A stretch of DNA of 41,369 nt, from NCBI GenBank assembly GCA_029932675.1, contig JAOZPP010000014.1, positions 1-41,369 on the forward strand, read 5' to 3'. This document shows positions 15,314 to 22,884 of this stretch, piece by piece. This DNA comes from a bacterium. Its GTDB lineage: Bacteria > SM23-81 > DAOVCL01. The notes below the pieces were generated by a model. It had not been told where the DNA came from. It saw nothing but the letters and a program-made list of their open reading frames with translations, and made no database searches. Position 1 is the first letter of the stretch; every line of letters starts with the position of its first letter. A program made the position numbers and the translations under genes.

Positions 15314-15972
15314 TTATGGGGATTAGGGAGAATGTGCGTGCAATACTCTCCGAGTTGCCTTCAGGGGTTACCCTGGTGGCAGCAACAAAGCAGCGTAGCC
15401 CGGAGGAGATCTTGGAGGCAATAGAAGGGGGGATTGAGGTGGTTGGGGAGAACTATGCCCAGGAGGCGGAGGCCAAGTATGGGGTAATTGGGAATAGGGT
15501 AAAGTGGCATTTCATTGGTCATCCTCAGAGAAACAAGATCAAAAAGCTCGTTCAGTTCGTTGATATGATTGAAACGGTTGATTCCTGGGAAATCGCCTTG
15601 GAGATTGAGAAGAGGTGTGCGGCCCTAAACAGGGTTATGCCGGTTCTGGTGGAGGTTAATAGCGGGAGGGAACCCCAGAAGGCAGGCGTTCTGCCTGAGG
15701 AGGCAGAAGGGTTAATTAGGGAGATTGCTAAACACCCCCATCTAAGGGTTATGGGAGTAATGACTATGGGACCGATGTTCGGAGACCCAGAGGATTCTCG
15801 GCCCTATTTTGTGGAGACACGGAAGGTCTTTGAAAGGATAAGGTCACTTAAAATCCCTGGGGTGGAGCTAAAATACCTCTCAATGGGGATGAGCAACTCC
15901 TATAGGGTGGCTATCGAAGAGGGGGCCAACATCGTCAGGATTGGAACCAAGATCTTTGGCAGGAGGGAATAG
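15310..15972 (+). CDS. yggS: YggS/PROSC-family pyridoxal phosphate homeostasis protein
   Basis: A 220-residue TIM-barrel PLP-binding protein. The PLP lysine is in LVAATKQRSPEEI (K27), followed by VVGENYAQEAEAKY, WHFIGHPQRNKIKKLV, VLVEVNSGREPQKAG and LSMGMSNSYRVAIEEGANIV with RIGTKIFG at the end, all family hallmarks in order. It maintains B6 vitamer and amino acid balance in the cytoplasm and has no known catalysis. The start ATG 15310 overlaps the radical SAM stop by 4 nt, so it is translated as part of that operon. The operon likely ends here; 155 bp and a new promoter separate it from nadB. Confidence 0.92.
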   Translation: MIMGIRENVRAILSELPSGVTLVAATKQRSPEEILEAIEGGIEVVGENYAQEAEAKYGVIGNRVKWHFIGHPQRNKIKKLVQFVDMIETVDSWEIALEIEKRCAALNRVMPVLVEVNSGREPQKAGVLPEEAEGLIREIAKHPHLRVMGVMTMGPMFGDPEDSRPYFVETRKVFERIRSLKIPGVELKYLSMGMSNSYRVAIEEGANIVRIGTKIFGRRE

Positions 15973-16092
15973 CTTCAACGGAGGGGGCTGAGGATCTCCC
16001 CCTACCCAAAGGGCTGAGCGGCTTAGATAATCCGGGCTATGGGTTCCTCCGTCTCAAAACCTATACCGCAAAAAGCTTTCTCCATATTCGGC

Positions 16093-16121
16093 TTGACTTA
16101 CCCTATAGAGAAGGATATAAT
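16093..16121 (+). promoter_or_regulatory. Sigma70-type promoter of nadB, predicted leaderless
   Basis: TTGACT (16093-16098), a 17-nt spacer and a consensus TATAAT (16116-16121) form a near-perfect promoter. The nadB ATG is at 16128, only 6 bases after the -10, so transcription would start on or next to the start codon. AAGGAT (16111-16116) overlaps the -10 and would not be in the message. This predicts a leaderless nadB mRNA. Confidence 0.7.
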
Positions 16122-16127
16122 AACTGC

Positions 16128-17732
16128 ATGGCTATAGCCGAGGTAAACCGATCAGATTTTTTGGTCATCGGCAGTGGAATTGCCGGTCTCTCCTTTGCCC
16201 TCAAGGCTTCCCGGAAAGGGAGGGTCACCGTTATTACCAAAAAGGGAGAGGCAGATGCCAACACCAACTATGCTCAGGGAGGGATAGCGGTTGCTGTCTC
16301 CCCTGAGGATTCGTTTGCCTCCCACATTGAAGATACGATCAACGCAGGAGACGGCCTCTGTAAGGCAGAAGTAGTGGAGGCAGTAGTGACCAGTGGACCG
16401 CGATTGATCCTTGAACTCATCAATTGGGGGGTGGAATTCAGTAGGACAAAGGATGGAAATACGCTCGATTTGGGCACCGAAGGGGGGCACTCCCACCGGA
16501 GGGTTATTCATTCCTCAGATCTCACCGGCGAGGAGATAGAGAGATCCTTGGTCAAGGCGGCAATAAAGGAGAGAAGGATAAGGATTTTGGAGGATCACTT
16601 GGCCCTTGATCTCATCATCACTGATGAGCAAGGGAGAAAGGTCTGCCAAGGGGTTTATGTTCTGGAACCAAGTTCTGGGAGGGTCATCCCCTTCCTCTCC
16701 CCTAATACCTTCTTGGCTACAGGCGGATGTGGGCAGATCTATTTGTATACTACAAATCCAGATATAGCCACTGGTGATGGGGTGGCCATGGCCTATCGAG
16801 CGGGGGCAGAGGTGGGCAACTTAGAGTTTGTCCAATTTCATCCCACCAGCCTCTGCAACTCCGGGAAAAGGGCTTTCCTCATCTCAGAGGCTGTTAGGGG
16901 GGAGGGGGGGAAGCTAAGATTGTCCTCCGGGGAACAATTTATGAACAGATATCACCCCTTGCGTGATCTCGCCCCCCGGGATGTAGTGGCCAGGGCCATT
17001 GATATAGAATTGAAGAGGTCAGGCCAACCATGTGTCTATCTTGATGTTACCCACCTCCCTCCCGCCAAAGTGAAGGAAAGGTTCCCCCACATCTATGAAA
17101 AATGTCTTAGTTTGGGTTTGGATATGACTAAGGATTGGCTACCCGTGGTTCCAGCGGCCCACTATATGTGTGGAGGGGTGATCACCGATGGGTGGGGGAG
17201 GACGAACATCGAAGGGCTTTATGCCTTCGGCGAGGTGGCTTGCACCGGCATGCATGGGGCCAATAGGTTGGCCAGCAACTCCCTCCTGGAGGCGCTGGCC
17301 TTTGCCGATTTTTCCTACAAAAAGGCCACAGAAGAACTGGGTAAAAGGGAGATCCCTAAATCCTTCCCCCCTCCCTTAGAGGGGAAAATTGGGGGTGAAT
17401 TCCAGGAAGGGGAATGGAGGAGGATCTCCTCCTATAAGGGAGAGATAAAGGAGTTGATGTGGAGGTTGGTGGGGATAGCCAGGTCAGATGAGAGGTTAAA
17501 GAAGGCAGGGGAGATGATCGAGAGGGTACTGTCAGATGTGGAGGCGTTTTACCAAGCCAATCCACCCCAGCCGAGATCCGCAGAATTGAGAAATATGGCC
17601 CTCACTGCTTGGCTTATAATTAAATGTGCGCTCCGCAGGAAGGAGAGTAGGGGGCTCCATTACAATGAGGACCACCCGGATAAAGCCAATGGGAACTGGG
17701 CAAAAGATACAATCCTCCAACGGAAGAGCTGA
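16128..17732 (+). CDS. nadB: L-aspartate oxidase
   Basis: A 534-residue FAD enzyme that oxidises L-aspartate to iminoaspartate, the first step of de novo NAD synthesis. It shows the FAD motif VIGSGIAGLSFALKA (G15, G17, G20), NTNYAQGGIAVA, TEGGHSHRRVIHSSDLTG, FLATGGCGQIY, QFHPTSL and MCGGVITD with RTNIEGLYAFGE, all diagnostic of NadB versus succinate dehydrogenase. Length is normal. nadA and nadC are not in the window. It probably starts at ATG 16128 from a leaderless promoter. Its 3' end overlaps the guaA coding region, an unusual pair: both lead to nucleotide products, but no known coupling exists. Confidence 0.93.
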   Translation: MAIAEVNRSDFLVIGSGIAGLSFALKASRKGRVTVITKKGEADANTNYAQGGIAVAVSPEDSFASHIEDTINAGDGLCKAEVVEAVVTSGPRLILELINWGVEFSRTKDGNTLDLGTEGGHSHRRVIHSSDLTGEEIERSLVKAAIKERRIRILEDHLALDLIITDEQGRKVCQGVYVLEPSSGRVIPFLSPNTFLATGGCGQIYLYTTNPDIATGDGVAMAYRAGAEVGNLEFVQFHPTSLCNSGKRAFLISEAVRGEGGKLRLSSGEQFMNRYHPLRDLAPRDVVARAIDIELKRSGQPCVYLDVTHLPPAKVKERFPHIYEKCLSLGLDMTKDWLPVVPAAHYMCGGVITDGWGRTNIEGLYAFGEVACTGMHGANRLASNSLLEALAFADFSYKKATEELGKREIPKSFPPPLEGKIGGEFQEGEWRRISSYKGEIKELMWRLVGIARSDERLKKAGEMIERVLSDVEAFYQANPPQPRSAELRNMALTAWLIIKCALRRKESRGLHYNEDHPDKANGNWAKDTILQRKS

Positions 17733-19266
17733 AGGGAGGCAGTGGCTGGCCATTCTCGATTTCGGCTCTCAATATACCCAGCTTATTGCCCGGAGGGTAA
17801 GGGAGTTGGGGGTCTACGCCCGGATCTTCCCCCCTCAAATTGATCCCCTCCAGCTAACCAATTCCCATCTAAAGGGGATTATCCTCTCCGGTGGGCCAGC
17901 AAGCATATATGAAGAGAATGCACCCCGCCTGCCCTCTTTCCTCCTTAACGGTAATCTTCCCATCCTGGGGATCTGCTATGGCCTTCACCTCTTGACCCAG
18001 GCCTTTGGTGGCCAGGTGAAGAGGGGCCCCAAGCGGGAGTATGGGAGGGCAATGCTGAAGATAAAGCGGGGGAGTAGGCTACTCAATGGGATTAGGGAGG
18101 GAAGCCTGGTCTGGATGAGCCATGGGGATCGTTTGACCTCTCTGCCTCCGGGCTTTGAAGCCACTGGCTCCACCTCTAACGCTCCCTATGCGGTAATTGA
18201 GGCCCGGGAGAGGAAGGTCTATGGGGTGCAGTTCCACCCAGAGGTGGCCCACACCGAGCAGGGAAGAAGGATCCTCAAGAACTTCCTTTACTCCATATGT
18301 GGGTGTTCAGGGGGATGGACGGCCAGATCGTTCATCCCTGAGGCCATAGATAAGATAAGGGAGGGGGTTAGGGAGGGAGGGGTGGTCTGTGGGGTTAGTG
18401 GTGGGGTTGACTCCACGGTGATGGCTGTTTTGTTAAAAAAGGCCTTGGGCGAGAGGGCCGGCCTTCTTTTAGTGGAGAATGGCTTGATGAGGAAGGGGGA
18501 AGTTGAGGGGATATTAGAGACTTACGATGCTTTAGGGCTTGAGGTCAAACTGGTCGATGCTCAGCGACTCTTTCTAAAGAGGCTTCAGGGGGTAGAGGAC
18601 CCGGAGGAGAAGAGGAAACAGATAGGCCACAGCTTCATAGAGGTCTTCGAGGAAGAGGCCAAAAAGGTGGGTGCAGAGTTCTTGGCTCAGGGGACCCTCT
18701 ATCCCGATTTGGTGGAGAGCAGATCCGCTTTTGGAGGTCCCTCGGCGGTGATTAAAAGCCATCATAATGTGGGGGGACTTCCTCCGCAGATGAGCCTCAA
18801 ACTGGTTGAGCCCCTGAAGGAGCTCTTCAAAGACGAAGTAAGGAAGGTGGGAAGGGAATTGGGGCTTCCTGAGAAGGTGCTCCTCAGACATCCCTTTCCT
18901 GGTCCAGGGCTTGCGGTGAGGATAATCGGGGAGGTAACCGAGGAGAGGCTACGGATGTTGCGGGAGGCTGATGCCATCTTCATTGCGGAGTTAAAAAAGA
19001 GGGGTTATTACCAGCGGGTTTGGCAGGCATTTGCTGTTCTGCTCCCCCTCCGCTCAGTGGGAGTAATGGGTGATTACCGCACCTACGAGCGGACGATAGC
19101 CTTGCGCGCGGTGACCAGCAGGGATGGGATGACCGCCGACTGGGCTAAGCTACCCGATGGCCTCCTCCGAGCCGTCTCCAGCCGAATAATAAATGAGGTG
19201 GAGGGGATTAATAGGGTGGTCTATGATATCAGCTCCAAGCCCCCCAGTACCATCGAGTGGGAGTAG
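17689..19266 (+). CDS. guaA: GMP synthase (glutamine-hydrolysing)
   Basis: A ~525-residue enzyme that aminates XMP to GMP. The class I amidotransferase domain has LAILDFGSQYTQLIARRVRE, the Cys nucleophile in GICYGLH (C96) and the His/Glu in VQFHPEV. The ATP-pyrophosphatase domain has VSGGVDSTV (~235). The C-terminal dimerisation domain ends with INRVVYDISSKPPSTIEWE, the normal GuaA terminus. The start is uncertain. ATG 17689 leaves 19 extra residues before the conserved strand and overlaps nadB by 44 nt; GTG 17626 and ATG 17665 are longer options. None has a good ribosome site, so translation may depend on ribosomes finishing nadB. Confidence 0.93.
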   Translation: MGTGQKIQSSNGRAEGRQWLAILDFGSQYTQLIARRVRELGVYARIFPPQIDPLQLTNSHLKGIILSGGPASIYEENAPRLPSFLLNGNLPILGICYGLHLLTQAFGGQVKRGPKREYGRAMLKIKRGSRLLNGIREGSLVWMSHGDRLTSLPPGFEATGSTSNAPYAVIEARERKVYGVQFHPEVAHTEQGRRILKNFLYSICGCSGGWTARSFIPEAIDKIREGVREGGVVCGVSGGVDSTVMAVLLKKALGERAGLLLVENGLMRKGEVEGILETYDALGLEVKLVDAQRLFLKRLQGVEDPEEKRKQIGHSFIEVFEEEAKKVGAEFLAQGTLYPDLVESRSAFGGPSAVIKSHHNVGGLPPQMSLKLVEPLKELFKDEVRKVGRELGLPEKVLLRHPFPGPGLAVRIIGEVTEERLRMLREADAIFIAELKKRGYYQRVWQAFAVLLPLRSVGVMGDYRTYERTIALRAVTSRDGMTADWAKLPDGLLRAVSSRIINEVEGINRVVYDISSKPPSTIEWE

Positions 19267-19271
19267 AGAAG

Positions 19272-19544
19272 GTGACTGATCGGGAATCTCAGAGGGAGAG
19301 AGAAAGGAGATGGAAAAGATTTCACCAGTGGGAATCAGAATATGAGAAGGAGAAGTTGAGGAGCCTCTCCCCACTGGAAAAACTGCGGATCTATGAGGGT
19401 TTTTATGAGGAATACCTCCAATTCCAGGGACGAGATCCGTCTGGTTATTCATTTTCGGATGATGCCGAGATAGAGGCGATGCATAAGAAGGGGTTTTGGA
19501 TTTTGCGGGAGAGGTTTTTAAGGAAAGAACAAAATGATAATTGA
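19272..19544 (+). CDS. Small charged protein paired with a nucleotidyltransferase (candidate partner/antitoxin)
   Basis: A 90-residue protein very rich in Arg, Glu, Lys and aromatic residues (RWKRFHQWESEYEKEKLRSL, then LSPLEKLRIYEGFYEEYLQF), predicted helical. I know of no named family, but short proteins with a W-x2-F-x2-W-E start followed by an S-x2-E-K-L-R-x2-E segment recur next to AbiEii/DUF6036-type nucleotidyltransferases. The start GTG 19272 has GGGAG (19259-19263) upstream; GTG 19257 would overlap guaA and has no site. It begins 5 bases after the guaA stop and overlaps the nucleotidyltransferase by 11 nt, so it is read together with both. A toxin-antitoxin role is inference from context. 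Confidence 0.7.
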   Translation: MTDRESQRERERRWKRFHQWESEYEKEKLRSLSPLEKLRIYEGFYEEYLQFQGRDPSGYSFSDDAEIEAMHKKGFWILRERFLRKEQNDN

Positions 19545-20079
19545 AACCTTGAAGGATATCGTCTCTTCCTTAGCTAAGGCGGGAATCGCTTATATGGTCA
19601 CTGGTGGGCAGGCAACTTTGCAATATGGTATCCCTCGGTTTACTCAAGACATTGACCTCACCGTTGCCCTTACTCCTGAAGATTCTCCTTCAGTGGTAAG
19701 CGCAATAGAGGACAGATTTAGAGTCTTACCTAACGATATGGAGAGATTTGTTAAACAAACTTGGGTTTTGCCCTTACAACATAAGGGGACAAAAGTAAGG
19801 GTAGATGTAATATTCTCCGCCACCCAATTGGAAAGGAAGGCAATTAAGAGGGCAAGGAAAATCCAGATGGGGGATACAACGATCAACTACATCCCTCCTG
19901 AGGAGTTGGTGGTGCAAAAGCTAATTGCGGGTAGGCCAAAGGATTTGGAGGACGCTAAAGGGATCCTAAAGGTGCAAGGCGAAGGTATTAATAGGGATAG
20001 AATCGAAAGGCTGATTAGATCACTTGCCCAGGAGACAGGTGAGATGGAATGGCTCTCCCGATGGAGAGCCCTTAAGTGA
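19534..20079 (+). CDS. Nucleotidyltransferase, DUF6036/AbiEii-like
   Basis: A 181-residue nucleotidyltransferase. The N-terminal motif is YMVTGGQATLQYGIPRFTQD, followed directly by IDLTV, giving the G-G and D-x-D pair of the pol-beta fold. VRVDVIFSA supplies the third acidic residue. EELVVQKLIAGRPKDLEDAK matches the K-x-x-x-R-x-K-D-x-x-D closing motif of AbiEii-type enzymes. The start ATG 19534 follows AAGGAAAG. It overlaps the small charged gene upstream, a layout typical of a two-gene toxin-antitoxin unit; the target is unknown. A decayed MNT-like fragment lies 80 bp downstream. Confidence 0.82.
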   Translation: MIIETLKDIVSSLAKAGIAYMVTGGQATLQYGIPRFTQDIDLTVALTPEDSPSVVSAIEDRFRVLPNDMERFVKQTWVLPLQHKGTKVRVDVIFSATQLERKAIKRARKIQMGDTTINYIPPEELVVQKLIAGRPKDLEDAKGILKVQGEGINRDRIERLIRSLAQETGEMEWLSRWRALK

Positions 20080-20117
20080 GGTGAGAACACCTGACAACCC
20101 CTCGGCACACTTTACAA

Positions 20118-20140
20118 CCTCAGCTAAGGCTGGGTAGAAA
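20118..20140 (+). repeat. 23-bp dispersed repeat, copy 1
   Basis: It matches 38419-38441 at 22 of 23 bases. The core is an inverted repeat CAGCT-AA-(A/G)GCTG followed by GGTAGAAA. Both copies sit in non-coding, decayed stretches just before or after gene islands, so this looks like a dispersed intergenic element. It is too short to classify. Confidence 0.55.
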
Positions 20141-20160
20141 AACTGTAGGGAGACGAGATC

Positions 20161-20346
20161 TTGCGAATTTTGGCTCAATTCTGGAAATCGAGGCGTAGCG
20201 AGTTTGGCTCTGCGGCTAAAGACGAGATGGCTGATACCAGCGATGTGGACATTGCAGTGGAGCCTGCTCGCCCTGACAAGAAGGTAAAGCATTTTATCAT
20301 ATGGGTGGCACCATGGGCGGGAAATGCCATCCAATCCCGGCCGTAG
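20161..20346 (+). pseudogene. Remnant of an MNT-type minimal nucleotidyltransferase
   Basis: An open frame of about 61 codons starting TTG contains FGSAAKDEMADTSDVDIAVE, close to the MNT signature (L-F-G-S-x-A, then S-D-x-D-x-x-V). The residues before it (ILAQFWKSRRS) fit the preceding helix and strand but are shortened. After the signature the family similarity stops, and the reading frame runs into GC-rich hairpin sequence. MNT proteins are the AMPylating antitoxins of HEPN/MNT pairs; no HEPN gene is visible. No ribosome site is seen. I judge it a decayed fragment, not a working gene. Confidence 0.55.
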
Positions 20347-20415
20347 CGGACAGCGGCTATGCCGCTTGGGAATCGCGGTGGCTTTGCAAGCCATTAGGTG
20401 ACGGAAGGAAAAGGG

Positions 20416-20880
20416 ATGAAGACAGAAGATGAAAGTCTAATCGCATATTGTGGCCTCTACTGTGGGGATTGCCATGGTTATACTGGTAAAATTCCTGATT
20501 TAGCAAGAGATCTTAGAAAAGAATTAAGGGCATACAGATATGATAAGTTTGCAGAGTTCATTGCCGGCGAAGGTTTTGGTAAGGTCTTTAAGGACTACAA
20601 CAAATGTTACGAAGTCCTTGGAGGGATGGTCAAGTTTCGTTGCAGAAAAGGGTGCAAGAATGGAGGAGGTCCACCCTTTTGCAAGATAAGGAAATGCTGT
20701 CAAAAGAAAGGTATTGAAGGGTGTTGGGAATGCGATGATTTTGAGACATGTGGGAAACTAAGCTTTTTGGAACCAGTCCATGGAAATGCTCATATAAAGA
20801 ATCTAAAAACACTCAAGAAAAAAGGAGTTGAGGGATTCCTGAGGGGGAAAAGGTATTGGTATACGGAGAGCACCACCTAA
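20416..20880 (+). CDS. DUF3795-type cysteine-rich protein
   Basis: A 154-residue protein with many Cys. The start YCGLYCGDCHGYTG is the DUF3795 hallmark, then FRCRKGCKNGGGPPFCKIRK, CCQKKG and CWECDDFETC. It probably binds Zn or an Fe-S cluster; no enzymatic role is established. The start ATG 20416 has GAAGG upstream; GTG 20398 in frame is less likely. Its 3' end overlaps the metalloprotease-like gene by 25 nt. It begins just after a CATTAGGTGA junction also seen before the NUDIX gene at 22412. Confidence 0.8.
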   Translation: MKTEDESLIAYCGLYCGDCHGYTGKIPDLARDLRKELRAYRYDKFAEFIAGEGFGKVFKDYNKCYEVLGGMVKFRCRKGCKNGGGPPFCKIRKCCQKKGIEGCWECDDFETCGKLSFLEPVHGNAHIKNLKTLKKKGVEGFLRGKRYWYTESTT

Positions 20881-21959
20881 CCAAAAACGGCGATCATGTT
20901 GTTGTGGACTTCTCGATGGTCGAGAAGGGCGTGCTATGGCTGAGGATGATTAGAGATGGAGTGGATGACCAGGCAGTAAGGGCATATTTCATGCATGAAG
21001 TGGCCCCTACTGCGGGATGCAAGTCAATCATCCGCCATTGGCAGCGATTCATGGAGTGGGGCAATGAAGAGTTCTTTCGGTTCATTATGGAGGCGCTTGG
21101 CCGCGTTCCGACAGAGGAAGTGGCCAGGGACGAGAACAGGAATCTCACATCGTTCGGAAGGAGACAGTTCTTTTGGCAAGAAGCTATGCGTGATCCTGAT
21201 AGGATCAGCCGAGACCTTGAAGAGCTAAGGGCAGCAAATCTGGTGGATAGTGCCCTAACCCTTGCTAAGAAGTGCCTGCCTGAGGAAGCAATTGTGAGGA
21301 ATCATTTCTTTATCGTCCTCTTTGGTGGGTCGTCAGCCTACGCCGTTGGGGATGTAAATGGGTTCGATCTGCTTCAGCTTCCCAAACAGCCAGATGGCTC
21401 TATTGATATAGATAATGTTATCCGGACATTTGCGCACGAGATGCATCACACCGGTGTGCGTTTCTGCCATAAACGGTACATGTCTGGTATTCGCCATAAG
21501 GAGAGGCTCGGACTCGTGGCGCGCCTGGCGAATGAAGGTATGCCAATCTACTATATCAATCAGACAAGGGAGCGATTGCCTATGCTTGAGAAGAGCCTGA
21601 ACCCTACGCAGCAGGCTGATGTACAGGATTGGAAGCGTCATCTTGCCCGACTGCCTGAAATCTATGCCGAGGCAGAACGTGACATTCGGCTTAATCTCGA
21701 TGGCAAAATTGGGGATGAGGAGGTCATGTCGAGATGGATGATGGGATCTCAGGGCCAAGCGTATGTGCTTGGGTCGGACTTGGTTTCTGTGATAGATTTG
21801 CAGTTAGGATTGGATGCTGTGCTTGATGTAGCGCGTGATTATCGGCAGCTTTTGTTGGTGTACAATCGGGCTGCTAAGAAGGCTAACCGATCCGGCCTGA
21901 GTTGCTTCGTTTTTAGCGATGAACTTGCGAATCGCGTGGCAAATTTCACAGGCCGGTGA
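20856..21959 (+). CDS. DUF5700-like putative zinc metalloprotease
   Basis: A 367-residue protein with a gluzincin-type site, FAHEMHHTGVRF (HExxH, His ~203 and 207), and a downstream EGMPIYYINQ segment that could supply the Glu ligand. The N-terminal VVVDFSMVEKGVLWL resembles DUF5700 proteins, which have no established substrate. No signal peptide is seen, so it is probably intracellular. The start TTG 20856 lies 8 nt after GAGGGGG; ATG 20916 is an alternative. Codon use stands out: Arg is often CGT, CGC or CGA here, while flanking core genes use AGG/AGA almost exclusively. This suggests recent transfer. Confidence 0.72.
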   Translation: MVYGEHHLTKNGDHVVVDFSMVEKGVLWLRMIRDGVDDQAVRAYFMHEVAPTAGCKSIIRHWQRFMEWGNEEFFRFIMEALGRVPTEEVARDENRNLTSFGRRQFFWQEAMRDPDRISRDLEELRAANLVDSALTLAKKCLPEEAIVRNHFFIVLFGGSSAYAVGDVNGFDLLQLPKQPDGSIDIDNVIRTFAHEMHHTGVRFCHKRYMSGIRHKERLGLVARLANEGMPIYYINQTRERLPMLEKSLNPTQQADVQDWKRHLARLPEIYAEAERDIRLNLDGKIGDEEVMSRWMMGSQGQAYVLGSDLVSVIDLQLGLDAVLDVARDYRQLLLVYNRAAKKANRSGLSCFVFSDELANRVANFTGR

Positions 21960-22411
21960 GATATTATCCGGCAATGGAAACTATTTGGGGGTTGAATTCG
22001 CCGCCGTGACTGATGCGCCAACCGCGGGCAAAGGGGAACAGACCACCCGATATGGAAGTGGATCTGAGCGAGTGGAGTGATAGGGCATGAGTTCAAATGA
22101 AAGTTTCTTTGTCGGAAGGAAGAAGGTGCTTGAGAGTGTGGGATGGGTCATGCCCCTTTGGCCTTCCTTGAAGCTCTTCTGCTTGCCTTTGAAGGGAGAA
22201 ACCGCACAGAGAACGAACAATGCTCAAGCCACTTCCAAATCCGTCAAAAAACAAGACCTGACCCCGCGACTTTCCAAAACTGGGAAATTTGTGAATAATC
22301 CAGGGCCTGAGGAGACATGGATAATAAACATCAACCACTCAATCTACCTGACCGCTATTCCGCGACGCTCCATAGAGGCACTGCCAATTCAGCCGTCATT
22401 AGGTGAGGAAT
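21960..22411. other. Gene-free stretch of ~450 bp with decayed sequence and a cassette-like right boundary
   Basis: No convincing gene. A + frame at 22087-22419 has no ribosome site or recognisable domain and runs into the NUDIX start. The right end holds the 32-bp direct repeat (22346-22377) and then CATTAGGTGA (22396-22405), just before the NUDIX ATG. The arms ACCTGAC (22346) and ATTAGGT (22398) are roughly complementary. Confidence 0.5.
22346..22377 (+). repeat. 32-bp direct repeat left of the NUDIX gene
   Basis: It matches 22853-22884 at 27 of 32 bases, starting with ACCTG(A/G)CCGCTATTCCGC. The pair brackets the NUDIX gene 507 bp apart. The copy lies in a 59-bp stretch ending ATTAGGT whose ends can pair, loosely like an attC recombination site, but one base is off consensus at each end. 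Confidence 0.55.
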
Positions 22412-22882
22412 ATGAGTAGAGCTAAATTTCAGGTGTTAATAATCCCATATAGAATCAAGGGAAATGGTATCGCCGAATTTGCGGTTGTGAAACGGATAGA
22501 TGCTGATGTTTGGCAGTTTCTCTCTGGAGGCGGGGAAGATAACGAAACGCCTATGGAGGCTGCGAAGCGCGAAGCAAATGAAGAAGGTGGTATTCCATAT
22601 GGTGTCGAACTCTTGCAGCTTGAGTCTACAGCATCGGTTCCTGCCTGTAATTTTCCTGCCAGGAAGGAATGGGGGAATGATATTTATGTTGTACCTGAAT
22701 ACTCCTTTGCGGTTGAAGTCGAGGATTTAACGCTGGGTTTTGAGCATACTGAGATGAAGTGGGTAAGTTATGAAGATGCCATTAAACTACTTACATGGGA
22801 CAGCAATAAGACCGCACTGTGGGAATTAAAAGAACGCATAACCAGATGCTCCACCTGGCCGCTATTCCGCTGTGCTTCATAG
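22412..22882 (+). CDS. NUDIX hydrolase
   Basis: A 156-residue protein. The NUDIX box GGEDNETPMEAAKREANEEG is complete through GI (G-x5-E-x7-R-E-x2-E-E). The N-terminal KFQVLIIPYRI and the late FEHTEMKWVSYEDAIKLLTW fit dATP/dihydroneopterin-triphosphate-type or general NTP pyrophosphohydrolases; the substrate is not defined. The start is ATG 12 nt inside the CATTAGGTGA junction, with AGGTGAGG as ribosome site; GTG 22403 in frame is less likely. The last residues (STWPLFRC) are encoded by the right-hand direct repeat, so the C-terminus may have been made by the insertion. No zinc ribbon, unlike the NUDIX at 12658. Confidence 0.85.
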   Translation: MSRAKFQVLIIPYRIKGNGIAEFAVVKRIDADVWQFLSGGGEDNETPMEAAKREANEEGGIPYGVELLQLESTASVPACNFPARKEWGNDIYVVPEYSFAVEVEDLTLGFEHTEMKWVSYEDAIKLLTWDSNKTALWELKERITRCSTWPLFRCAS

Positions 22883-22884
22883 AG
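22853..22884 (+). repeat. 32-bp direct repeat right of the NUDIX gene
   Basis: Second copy of the 22346-22377 repeat. It overlaps the NUDIX stop region and continues as a short hairpin with ends ACCTG (22853) and CAGGT (22886-22890). Confidence 0.55.

Noticed and set aside
20330-20404. Hairpins AGCGGC-TAT-GCCGCT and GGCTT-TGC-AAGCC before the DUF3795 gene as a full attC site
   Set aside because: Only the CATTAGGTGA right side resembles attC; no matching left end lies within 150 bp.
22087-22419. 110-codon + frame before the NUDIX gene
   Set aside because: No ribosome site and no domain; it contains the 32-bp repeat and runs into the NUDIX start.
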